The position numbers and the translations under genes are program-made. From positions 1 to 8,537 of the forward strand of contig DATDIX010000235.1 of the NCBI GenBank assembly GCA_036520835.1: a stretch of DNA of 8,537 bases. Direction: 5' to 3'. Under the pieces are notes generated by a model. That model made no database searches. It saw only the letters and a list, made by a program, of their open reading frames with translations, and had not been told where the DNA came from. This stretch comes from VBAT01 sp036520835 (GTDB lineage: Bacteria; Bacteroidota; Bacteroidia; Chitinophagales; Chitinophagaceae). This document shows positions 1 to 6,416 of this stretch, in pieces; position 1 is the first letter of the stretch, and each line of letters starts with the position of its first letter.

Positions 1-226
1 CATTATCTACCATGGCTACAGCGTACGCTATGGCATTTTCTTTAATAAAACCTCTTAATTCTTCTCTTTCTGCAGCCGCAACCTGTTTGCTGTCGTTTAA
101 TGTGGGATGATAAAAGTCTTTTGGTAATATAACTGCTGCGGCGAACACGGGACCGGCATAACAACCACGGCCGGCTTCATCGCAACCGGCTTCTGTGAGT
201 TGATCCTGGTAGTAAGGCTTCAGCAT
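1..226 (-). CDS. rnhB: Ribonuclease HII, N-terminal part (gene runs off the left edge)
   Basis: Ribonuclease HII cuts the RNA strand of RNA-DNA hybrids and removes single ribonucleotides from DNA in the cytoplasm. The first 75 codons are visible, reading leftward from ATG at 226-224. The family signature CDEAGRGCYAGPVFAAAVIL starts at residue 15, with the metal-binding acidic pair D16-E17, and the second motif LNDSKQV lies at residues 43-49. Its D45 matches the conserved acidic residue of the usual LxDSK motif. The start is secure because an in-frame stop (TAA, 244-242) lies six codons upstream of the ATG and there is no other start between them. No Shine-Dalgarno sequence is seen. The gene is divergent from the COX15 gene. 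The C-terminal two thirds, including the remaining catalytic residues, are outside the window, so whether the gene is intact cannot be judged. Confidence 0.93.
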   Translation of the reverse strand, partial: MLKPYYQDQLTEAGCDEAGRGCYAGPVFAAAVILPKDFYHPTLNDSKQVAAAEREELRGFIKENAIAYAVAMVDN

Positions 227-244
227 GAGAGCACAATTTCTTTA

Positions 245-276
245 CAAAAGAATGTTTTCAGAAATAATTTTGCCAA
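245..276 (-). promoter_or_regulatory. Possible Bacteroidota-type promoter for rnhB
   Basis: On the minus strand TTGG (276-273) is followed after 20 bases by TTCTTTTG (252-245), one mismatch from the Bacteroidota -7 box TAnnTTTG. It would start a transcript about 10-15 bases ahead of the rnhB ATG. The assignment rests on position and a loose match only. Confidence 0.2.
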
Positions 277-284
277 CACGCCGC

Positions 285-292
285 TAACTTTG
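285..292 (+). promoter_or_regulatory. Exact Bacteroidota -7 promoter box (TAACTTTG) just before the COX15 gene
   Basis: TAACTTTG matches TAnnTTTG, the -7 element of the Bacteroidota housekeeping sigma factor, at every fixed position. It ends five bases before the ATG at 298. The usual start about 5 bases past the box would put the first mRNA base at or next to the A of the ATG, giving a leaderless message. A good -33 TTTG at the usual spacing is missing; the nearest TTTG (269-272) is only 12 bases upstream of the box. Confidence 0.4.
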
Positions 293-297
293 TTTTT

Positions 298-1212
298 ATG
301 AACTCAACAGCTGCCTACCTCCGTTATACCTGGTTTGTGCTGGGAATGGTTTTCCTGGTGATATTGGCCGGTGGCGTGGTAAGGATGACTCAAAGCGGGA
401 TGGGTTGCCCTGACTGGCCTACCTGTTTTGGCCGCTGGATACCGCCCACACATGCCAGCCAGCTTCCCCCGGATTTTGAAAAATATTTAAGCCAGCAGGA
501 TATTGACCATACATTCAATGTCTATCATACCTGGATCGAATATATCAACCGCCTGCTTGGCGCATTACTGGGTGTATTCATTTTTATTCATACGATATGG
601 AGTTTTAAAAAATTCCGGCGCAGCAACAGGGCTGCATTTTTTATCTCTCTTTTAATGTTGCTGGCAGTTGGCTTCCAGGGTTGGCTTGGCAAACAAGTGG
701 TAGATGCTAACCTGGCTGTTGTAAAAGTAACCATACATATGATCGTGGCGCTGATCATAGCGGCACTGCCTGTGCTGATCATATCAAAGCTAAAACAAAA
801 CAAAACGGTTGTCCCCAAACCTATAATGACCCTTACTGTCGTTACACTTCTTCTTGTGCTGCTCCAAATAGTAATTGGCACACAGGTAAGGGAGCAAATA
901 GATGAAATATCCCGGAACCTGGAGTATGAGCAAAGAGATAAGTGGATAAGCAGGCTTGATGAGTTTTTTTTGATCCATAGAAGTTTTTCATGGATAGTTG
1001 CAGCCGGTTGTATCTTTTTGTGCTGGCAAACATGGTTGGTTGTTCCTTTCCGGCGGCATGTCATCCCTATTTTGTTTTTTCTTGCCTGTTCTTTTGCAGC
1101 AGGCCTGCTCATGTATTTTATGAATATCCCTGCATGGGCACAGCCGCTCCACCTGTTATTTGCCTCCGGGCTGGCAATAAGCTTATTTTCGTTTCGTTTG
1201 CAAATGAAATAG
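298..1212 (+). CDS. ctaA: COX15/CtaA family heme A synthase
   Basis: Members of this family oxidise the C8 methyl group of heme O to the formyl group of heme A, the cofactor of aa3/caa3-type cytochrome oxidases, in the cytoplasmic membrane. The 304-residue length is typical. About eight hydrophobic spans are visible, near residues 11-29, 84-101, 112-130, 140-162, 174-195, 226-247, 252-273 and 281-300. The first external loop holds GCPDWPTC, with C37 and C43 corresponding to the cysteine pair of CtaA. E81 and R85 in EYINRLLG match the catalytic glutamate region. Histidines H147 (TIHM), H227 (IHRS) and H285 (PLHLL) match three of the four heme ligands, but the first ligand position carries N84 instead of histidine. 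I believe this variant recurs in Bacteroidota, but I could not check. No oxidase subunit or heme O synthase gene is visible nearby. The ATG follows a -7 box directly and no Shine-Dalgarno sequence is present. Confidence 0.9.
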   Translation: MNSTAAYLRYTWFVLGMVFLVILAGGVVRMTQSGMGCPDWPTCFGRWIPPTHASQLPPDFEKYLSQQDIDHTFNVYHTWIEYINRLLGALLGVFIFIHTIWSFKKFRRSNRAAFFISLLMLLAVGFQGWLGKQVVDANLAVVKVTIHMIVALIIAALPVLIISKLKQNKTVVPKPIMTLTVVTLLLVLLQIVIGTQVREQIDEISRNLEYEQRDKWISRLDEFFLIHRSFSWIVAAGCIFLCWQTWLVVPFRRHVIPILFFLACSFAAGLLMYFMNIPAWAQPLHLLFASGLAISLFSFRLQMK

Positions 1213-1237
1213 CCAATAATTATAACTATCAACCTGA

Positions 1238-1266
1238 TTTGATTATTTTTATTATTACTGACTTTA
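1238..1266 (+). promoter_or_regulatory. Weak promoter candidate ahead of the patatin-like gene
   Basis: TTTG (1238-1241) is followed after 17 bases by TGACTTTA (1259-1266), which has two mismatches to TAnnTTTG. It sits four bases before the ATG at 1271, the same geometry as the box before the COX15 gene. The surrounding spacer is very AT-rich, so a chance match is likely. The gene could equally be read through from the COX15 gene 58 bases upstream. Confidence 0.2.
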
Positions 1267-1270
1267 ACTT

Positions 1271-3502
1271 ATGAAAGCCTGGCTAAACGGATTTTATCAT
1301 TCTTTTCCTATTCAACTGTTGTTCCTGCATTTCAGGAAATACCAGGTGCTGCTGCTGTTTTGGTTCATCCTGTTCAGTACCGTGAACGGTTCATTCATGA
1401 AATCGTTTGGTGCAGATGCCCTTTACCTGGCGCCTGAATATCTCGGGAATGTAAATGCTGTCAGCTCAGCCATCGTGGGTGTGTCTATCGGTATGCTGAT
1501 CATGAGCTGGAATATCAGCACATTTATATTGTTCAGCAAGCATTTTCGTTTTTTGGCAGCCACCACCAATCCTTTTCTCAAATACTGTATCAACAATTCG
1601 GTCATTCCCCTGCTGTTCCTTATCTTTTATTTTTTCAAGGCTTACCAATTCGATCGTTATAAAGAACTGGTGAGTATTGGCGAATTCCTGCTGCTGGCCG
1701 GAGGCTTCCTGGCCGGCCTTGTGCTGCTTGTTTCCATCTCTTTTTATTATTTCTTCCGGGCCGACCGTTCCATACTCAGGCGTATGATGCCGGTGATAAG
1801 CGAACCGAAAGAATATATCACTCACCTGCGTCCCCCGCGGGAAGTATATGAAGAAGAAAGTCTCTGTAAAGCTGACTGGTATTTTGATACGCCAGTCAGC
1901 CTGCGCCCTACCCGTGATGTCAAGCATTATACTTCGCAGTTCATAGATACACTTTTCAAACGGCACCACTTTGCCGCTATTATCAGCGTGTTTACCGCAT
2001 TTGTGTTCCTGGTCGTTATCGGTTTTTTCCTGGAAACGCCTTTTTTCCAGATACCCGCAGCTGCCAGTATCACCATCTTCTTTTCTATTCTTATTGGTGT
2101 GGCCGGCGCCTTTTCCTATTTCCTGCAAAGCTGGAGCATTCCTTACCTGATCCTGCTGGTGATGATGCTGAATTTTTTTTATAAGATAGACTGGATAGAC
2201 CCCAGGAACAAAGCATATGGATTGAACTACCAGAATAAAACTGAACGTCCTTCCTATACAAGAGAAGGGTTGCTGGCATTATGTACGAAAGAAAAAGTGG
2301 AAGCTGATAAAAAGAACATGACCGGCATACTGGAGAACTGGAAGAAAAAACAGGACAGCACCAAACCTTTGCTGGTAGTGGTAAGCACAAGCGGAGGAGG
2401 GCATCGCAGCGCCACATTCACGATGAGTGTGCTGCAACACCTGGACAGCATTACTCATGGCGGTATCATGAAAAAGATATTCCTGGTAAGCGGCGCTTCG
2501 GGAGGTATGATCGGGGCAGCTTATTTCAGGGAATTATATCTCCAGAAACAACAAGGTAAAAATATCAACCTGCAGGATGAGCAATACATTGATGCTGTTT
2601 CAAGTGACCTGCTGAACCCGGTATTCTCTTCTTTTGTCGCAAGGGACCTGATCGCACCGGCGCAGAAATTCAAAGTGGGCAATTATGTATATGTAAAAGA
2701 CCGCGGCTATGCATTTGAAGAAAAAATGAACCAGAACTCAAAAGGGATGCTGAATAAAAAAATGGGTGATTATATCCAGGATGAAAAGGAAGCAAATATC
2801 CCGCTGATGTTCTTTAATTCAGTTGTTACAAGAGACAGCCGTAAAATGATCATCAGCACGCAACCGGTTAGCTTTATGATGCAGGGATGGCAGGATACCA
2901 CCAAATTCCCGATGATGGACCCGGATGCTATTGACTTTGCCGCTTTCTTTAAAAAGCAGGACCCTTACAACCTGCGCCTGCTGACGGCCCTGCGGATGAA
3001 TGCCACTTTCCCTATTGTATTACCTAATGTCTGGCTGCCCAGTGATCCTGTTATTGATGTAATGGACGCAGGCCTTCGTGATAACTACGGGCAGGAAACC
3101 ACTTTTCGTTTCCTGGAAGCCTTTGACGACTGGATAAGAGAGAATACAAGCGGCGTGCTCATCATGCAGATCAGGGACCGCAGCCCCGGTGGATGGGATT
3201 CTCCTTATTTATCGGATGATATCAGCGATCATGCTACCAAACCATTTTTATTGTTGCAGCACAACTGGTTCAAGATGATGGAATATTTTCAGAATGATAT
3301 GCTGAGCTACTATACCGAGCATCCCGGCAGAAAAGTGCATAAAGTGCTGTTTGAATATGCAGCGGATAAAGAGGAAAATAAGGCAGCCTTGAATTTTCAT
3401 TTAAGTAAAAGGGAGAAAAAAGATATTGTCAATTCTATCAAATCTGTTTCCAACGAGAAGAGCTTTAAGCGGGTAATGGAGCTATTTGCCGGAAAAGAAT
3501 AG
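1271..3502 (+). CDS. Membrane-anchored patatin-like phospholipase family protein
   Basis: Patatin-like enzymes are serine lipases/acyl hydrolases using a Ser-Asp dyad. This protein has two parts. Residues 1-305 are membrane-embedded, with hydrophobic spans near 24-40, 63-85, 108-126, 138-162, 234-256, 263-285 and 287-304, and a charged stretch at about 163-230 between them. Residues 365-743 form the patatin-like domain. It has the glycine-rich oxyanion loop SGGGHRSA (374-381), the nucleophile elbow G408-A-S410-G-G412, and the dyad aspartate D599 in DAG (599-601), so all catalytic landmarks are present. The natural substrate cannot be read from sequence; a membrane phospholipid or other acyl lipid is the simplest inference. 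At 743 residues it is much longer than a lone patatin domain. The ATG at 1271 gives a charged N-terminus followed by the first span and has no Shine-Dalgarno sequence. It converges on the lipid kinase gene. Family call is firm; role is not. Confidence 0.85.
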   Translation: MKAWLNGFYHSFPIQLLFLHFRKYQVLLLFWFILFSTVNGSFMKSFGADALYLAPEYLGNVNAVSSAIVGVSIGMLIMSWNISTFILFSKHFRFLAATTNPFLKYCINNSVIPLLFLIFYFFKAYQFDRYKELVSIGEFLLLAGGFLAGLVLLVSISFYYFFRADRSILRRMMPVISEPKEYITHLRPPREVYEEESLCKADWYFDTPVSLRPTRDVKHYTSQFIDTLFKRHHFAAIISVFTAFVFLVVIGFFLETPFFQIPAAASITIFFSILIGVAGAFSYFLQSWSIPYLILLVMMLNFFYKIDWIDPRNKAYGLNYQNKTERPSYTREGLLALCTKEKVEADKKNMTGILENWKKKQDSTKPLLVVVSTSGGGHRSATFTMSVLQHLDSITHGGIMKKIFLVSGASGGMIGAAYFRELYLQKQQGKNINLQDEQYIDAVSSDLLNPVFSSFVARDLIAPAQKFKVGNYVYVKDRGYAFEEKMNQNSKGMLNKKMGDYIQDEKEANIPLMFFNSVVTRDSRKMIISTQPVSFMMQGWQDTTKFPMMDPDAIDFAAFFKKQDPYNLRLLTALRMNATFPIVLPNVWLPSDPVIDVMDAGLRDNYGQETTFRFLEAFDDWIRENTSGVLIMQIRDRSPGGWDSPYLSDDISDHATKPFLLLQHNWFKMMEYFQNDMLSYYTEHPGRKVHKVLFEYAADKEENKAALNFHLSKREKKDIVNSIKSVSNEKSFKRVMELFAGKE

Positions 3503-3534
3503 GTGCAGGTAATAGCCGGTAAATAATTTCTTTC

Positions 3535-3579
3535 CGTCTTATCGCCTTTCCGGCAAAACAATCAGGGTTGAATAAGACG
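3535..3579. repeat. Inverted repeat between convergent genes, possible bidirectional terminator
   Basis: CGTCTTAT (3535-3542) and ATAAGACG (3572-3579) are perfect 8-base inverted arms around a 29-base loop; three more pairs follow after one mismatch. The right arm covers the last codons of the lipid kinase gene. A second, interleaved pair, TTTGCCGGAAA (3485-3495, inside the end of the patatin-like gene) and TTTCCGGCAAA (3547-3557), is perfect over 11 bases with a 51-base loop. Neither is followed by a clear T-run on either strand, so termination is only a guess from the convergent position. Confidence 0.3.
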
Positions 3580-4458
3580 AAAACACTTCTTCCTGATTTC
3601 AATTTCAAATTTTTCCGAAGTTTCTGCCGGGTCGCCGTCAATATGCAGCGGCGCTTCATCCTTGTTAAGGATCGTTAACCGGTCTGTTTGAAAATAGACC
3701 ACGCCTTTATTACCATCTTTTATTTCGGTTTGCAATGGGTTACTGCCCATCACCTGCTTAAGGGTTTGTAAGACCAGACTCAATTTTTGCTGGTGCGTGA
3801 CGATAACGATATCCAGCAGGCCATCACTCAAACTGGCTTTGGGGGCAATGGTGAAATTATTACCGAACTGGTTACTGTTGGCAATGCTGATAAAGTAGGC
3901 ATCTGTTAACAGGGACTGACCCGCTACTTTTAGTTCGAAAGCATATGATTTAGCAGAAAAGAAATTTTTTATTACCTGCTTGATATACGTGGCAAATCCT
4001 CTTTTAGGTTGTTGGGCAAAATCATGCGCTACTTTGGCATCGAACCCAAGACCGCAGAGATGAACAGCAAATTGCCCGTTGATATAAAACCCGTCTGTGA
4101 CCGAAGCATGCCCATTGAAGATAATATCCAGCGCCTTTTCCGGTTGTTTGGGTATCCTGGCAGTAAAAGCCAGCCCGTTTCCGGAGCCACAGGGAATGAT
4201 ACCAAAGTTGAGATCAAAATCCATCAGGCTGCTGACCACCTGGCTCACGGTGCCATCACCACCAGCGATGACTACGTCTGTTGTCTTTTTCTCTTTGATG
4301 ACCGGGTACAGGAAAGAATAATCTGCGCTGGCTACCGAGGGAAACACATTATAAGCGATCCCCTGTTCTTTTGTTTTTTGTTCAACAAAAGCCTGCAGGT
4401 CCTTTTTGGCCCTGGTGCCTGAAATGGGGTTGATAATATAAATGATATGCCGGTGCAT
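3562..4458 (-). CDS. Diacylglycerol kinase-family lipid kinase (YegS/LCB5 type)
   Basis: Enzymes of this family transfer the ATP gamma-phosphate to a lipid hydroxyl (diacylglycerol, sphingoid base or related lipid) at the inner face of the membrane. The 298-residue length is typical of the bacterial soluble members. Motifs appear in order: NPISG (10-14), the nucleotide-binding GGDGT (66-70), GSGNG (91-95), GLGFD (136-140), a conserved segment from about residue 193 to 219 that includes LSDGLLDI (210-217), and HIDGDP (272-277) near the C-terminus. No membrane span or signal peptide is seen. The ATG at 4458 lies three bases after the stop of the small secreted-protein gene, so the two are probably co-transcribed. 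A GGAG 12 bases upstream of the ATG is too distant to be a convincing ribosome site. An exact TAnnTTTG box (TACATTTG, 4490-4483) lies in the end of the upstream gene without a matching -33 element. Substrate is open: Bacteroidota that make sphingolipids could use it on a sphingoid base. Confidence 0.88.
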   Translation of the reverse strand: MHRHIIYIINPISGTRAKKDLQAFVEQKTKEQGIAYNVFPSVASADYSFLYPVIKEKKTTDVVIAGGDGTVSQVVSSLMDFDLNFGIIPCGSGNGLAFTARIPKQPEKALDIIFNGHASVTDGFYINGQFAVHLCGLGFDAKVAHDFAQQPKRGFATYIKQVIKNFFSAKSYAFELKVAGQSLLTDAYFISIANSNQFGNNFTIAPKASLSDGLLDIVIVTHQQKLSLVLQTLKQVMGSNPLQTEIKDGNKGVVYFQTDRLTILNKDEAPLHIDGDPAETSEKFEIEIRKKCFRLIQP

Positions 4459-4461
4459 CCG

Positions 4462-4911
4462 CTATTGAAGCTCCAAAGTACACAAATGTACTCTGCGGAC
4501 ACGAACCCGGGCGGCTAAATCAGGGTCGGTCGGTATAGCCATCGTGTATATCCTGATCTTTTTCTGGTTGCTGAATAGTTTTTTCAGTTCGGCAGCGGAG
4601 ATCTTTATGTTCAGGGTACTGTCTTTTCGCAACACCTGGTTGTCGGTATTTCCAAAGAACAGGAAAGAACGTTTCCATTCTTTTTCTTTGGCCGGATCGG
4701 ATTCTTTGTAGATGATTTCGAGGCAATATTTTTTGGACAAGTCAGCCTTTTTTATCTTCCTGGTATTGGCTGTTTCGTTTTCCTCGCTGGTTTGCAGCAA
4801 TACTTTTTTATTCCATTTTATGGTCCAGCTATTTTCTTTAACTACTTCCATTTGTGATTGTGAAAATAACCAGCTAAAAGCAAAACTGAATAGTAAAAAT
4901 GATCTTTTCAT
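4462..4911 (-). CDS. Small secreted protein of unknown function
   Basis: I do not recognise a characterised family. The 149-residue product starts MKRSFLLFSFAFSWLFSQSQ, a basic start plus hydrophobic core typical of a signal peptide, with cleavage likely near residues 17-20. There is no lipobox cysteine, so it should be exported to the periplasm or outside rather than lipidated. The mature part is rich in Lys/Glu and alternates short hydrophobic and charged stretches, which suggests a small beta-rich domain. It ends in a striking segment, YTMAIPTDPDLAARVRVRRV (122-141), followed by HLC with C144; the only other cysteine is C63, so one disulfide is possible. The compositional match to neighbours, the convincing signal peptide and the 3-base gap to the lipid kinase gene support it as a real gene. 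A candidate -7 box TACTTTCG (4974-4967, one mismatch) lies 55 bases upstream in the 115-base gap after the CE15 gene. Confidence 0.75.
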   Translation of the reverse strand: MKRSFLLFSFAFSWLFSQSQMEVVKENSWTIKWNKKVLLQTSEENETANTRKIKKADLSKKYCLEIIYKESDPAKEKEWKRSFLFFGNTDNQVLRKDSTLNIKISAAELKKLFSNQKKIRIYTMAIPTDPDLAARVRVRRVHLCTLELQ

Positions 4912-5026
4912 GATCTTGAATAAGTTTTCTGCTGTTATGACCGTGATACGAGCCGGAAAGTTGCAGCGAAAGTAGGCTAATAAGACAAAGCAGCAGGAAA
5001 GAAAACTATTTTAACATTCAATATCC

Positions 5027-6310
5027 TCAAAGAAAGTTTTTCATATACGCTATAAAAAGTGTCCAATCTTCCGGTAAAACGGTATGCCCGCCTTCATGCA
5101 TATAATAACCAAGCCGGTTCATCAGTAAAGATGTATCGCCGGCAGCAGGCATGATAGTAGTGCCGGGTCCTTTTTCACCAAAGAGTTTATAAACCGGCTC
5201 CGCCTCAATTGCCGAAAGGAACTCTCCTTTCGGATCTGACCAGTAATCTTTGTTACCGGTTTGTAACAATAAGGACCTCGGCGCCATCAGCGCAACCAGC
5301 GTATGCGCATCAAAGGGTAAGCTATTTACCTTATCCGCATAACTATGGTAATTGGGTGCAAACTGGTAATAATAGCGGGAAGTATCGGTGATATGCTGAA
5401 TGGTTTCACCATAATTGCGGCGGGCAATTGCTGCACCACCTTCACCGGAAATACTGGCGATGACCATTTTAAATCTTGTATCATGAATGCCGGTCCATAG
5501 CACAGTTTTTCCTAAACGGGATGCTCCCTGCAGGGCGATCCTTTTACTATCGATCTGTTTATCCGTTTCAAAATAATCCATAGCACGGCTAAGTCCCCAT
5601 GCCCATGCAGATATGGCACCCCATTCATTGGCCGCCGGTTCAGTTTGCCCCTTTTTAAGGTATTGACCCCGGATGCCATACTGTATGCCACCTTTGAAGT
5701 CAGGTTCAATATCGCCATAATAAACAGTGGCGAAACCAATACCTGCATCGATAAACTGTTCCATATTCATTTTAGGAAAGCGGCCGGGTTGATCCGCTTT
5801 AATTTTTTTGCCTTCTCTTGTCCATATATTACCGACCCATACACCGGGATCATCTGTTACCTGGCAATAAGCGGAGAATGAAATATTGAGTAATAAAGGA
5901 GCCGGCTTTGAAGTAGTAGCAGGAATATATATCAACAGGTTCATTTTATGCTGTGACGTATCTTTTGTAAAATAAACAGTAACCTGTTTACGTATCGCTT
6001 TGCCATTAAAGGCGGGAGTGCCTTTATCAAAAACAGAAAAGCTCATTTCCTTCGGACGGGCCGGCATTTTACCGTATTGTATTTCTTCAACCAGTTTCAG
6101 CAATTCCGGTCTTCGTTTTTCCGTCCATGTTTTTGCATCAGTTACTTTTTTCCCGTCAGTGCAGGTAAAGAGATCAGGTATTGTATAGCTACCCACTGAA
6201 TCTTCCTGGTAGTTGACGGGATAGCCGGCTACCAGCCTGGGCCTGTTCTCTTGTGAGTATGCGGCAAAAACAATTATAAGCCATGTAAAAAGAAAAAGCG
6301 GCTTTTTCAT
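5027..6310 (-). CDS. Secreted CE15-family glucuronoyl (4-O-methyl-glucuronoyl) methylesterase-like protein
   Basis: CE15 enzymes are alpha/beta hydrolases that cleave ester bonds between glucuronic acid side chains of xylan and lignin alcohols. The 427-residue product begins with a signal peptide (MKKPLFLFTWLIIVFAAYSQ), so it acts outside the cytoplasm. The nucleophile elbow is G262-A-S264-R-L-G-K268, the GxSRxGK form seen in bacterial CE15 members. ISGEGGAA (287-294) carries the likely acidic residue E290. NKDYWSDPKGEF (353-364) holds D355/D359 in the region used for an alternative acid in some bacterial members. H409 in GGHTVLPEDW is the likely catalytic histidine, so the triad looks complete. 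Length and motif order fit the bacterial branch. No SusC/SusD pair, xylanase or other glycan enzyme is visible nearby. The 106-base leader contains a near-match -7 box (6360-6353). Substrate within CE15 is inferred; some members act on simple uronate esters. Confidence 0.85.
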   Translation of the reverse strand: MKKPLFLFTWLIIVFAAYSQENRPRLVAGYPVNYQEDSVGSYTIPDLFTCTDGKKVTDAKTWTEKRRPELLKLVEEIQYGKMPARPKEMSFSVFDKGTPAFNGKAIRKQVTVYFTKDTSQHKMNLLIYIPATTSKPAPLLLNISFSAYCQVTDDPGVWVGNIWTREGKKIKADQPGRFPKMNMEQFIDAGIGFATVYYGDIEPDFKGGIQYGIRGQYLKKGQTEPAANEWGAISAWAWGLSRAMDYFETDKQIDSKRIALQGASRLGKTVLWTGIHDTRFKMVIASISGEGGAAIARRNYGETIQHITDTSRYYYQFAPNYHSYADKVNSLPFDAHTLVALMAPRSLLLQTGNKDYWSDPKGEFLSAIEAEPVYKLFGEKGPGTTIMPAAGDTSLLMNRLGYYMHEGGHTVLPEDWTLFIAYMKNFL

Positions 6311-6352
6311 ATAGCGAAGCAGGTTAATTGCAGAGAAAAAAATTACGCCGGT

Positions 6353-6360
6353 TAAATTTA
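6353..6360 (-). promoter_or_regulatory. Near-match -7 promoter box ahead of the CE15 gene
   Basis: On the minus strand TAAATTTA (6360-6353) matches TAnnTTTG except for the last base and would start transcription about 38 bases before the ATG at 6310. A TTCG about 20 bases further upstream is the only -33 candidate. The 106-base gap after fabH makes an independent promoter plausible, but the match is weak and the region is AT-rich. Confidence 0.22.
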
Positions 6361-6416
6361 CTTTAGCGACACATGCTATACGAATTAATTACCGGGAACG
6401 ATTGCGTTTAAATGGA

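Noticed and set aside
588..1232. A 214-codon open frame on the minus strand opposite the COX15 gene
   Set aside because: It lies fully antisense to a well-supported membrane protein gene, has odd composition and no recognisable motif.
1466..2128. A 220-codon open frame on the minus strand opposite the patatin-like gene
   Set aside because: It is the mirror of the membrane-domain coding region; its His/Lys/Gln-rich product has no family resemblance.
4483..4490. Exact TAnnTTTG box (TACATTTG, minus strand) as a promoter for the lipid kinase gene
   Set aside because: It lies inside the coding end of the upstream gene with no -33 element at a suitable distance, and the 3-base gene gap already explains co-transcription.
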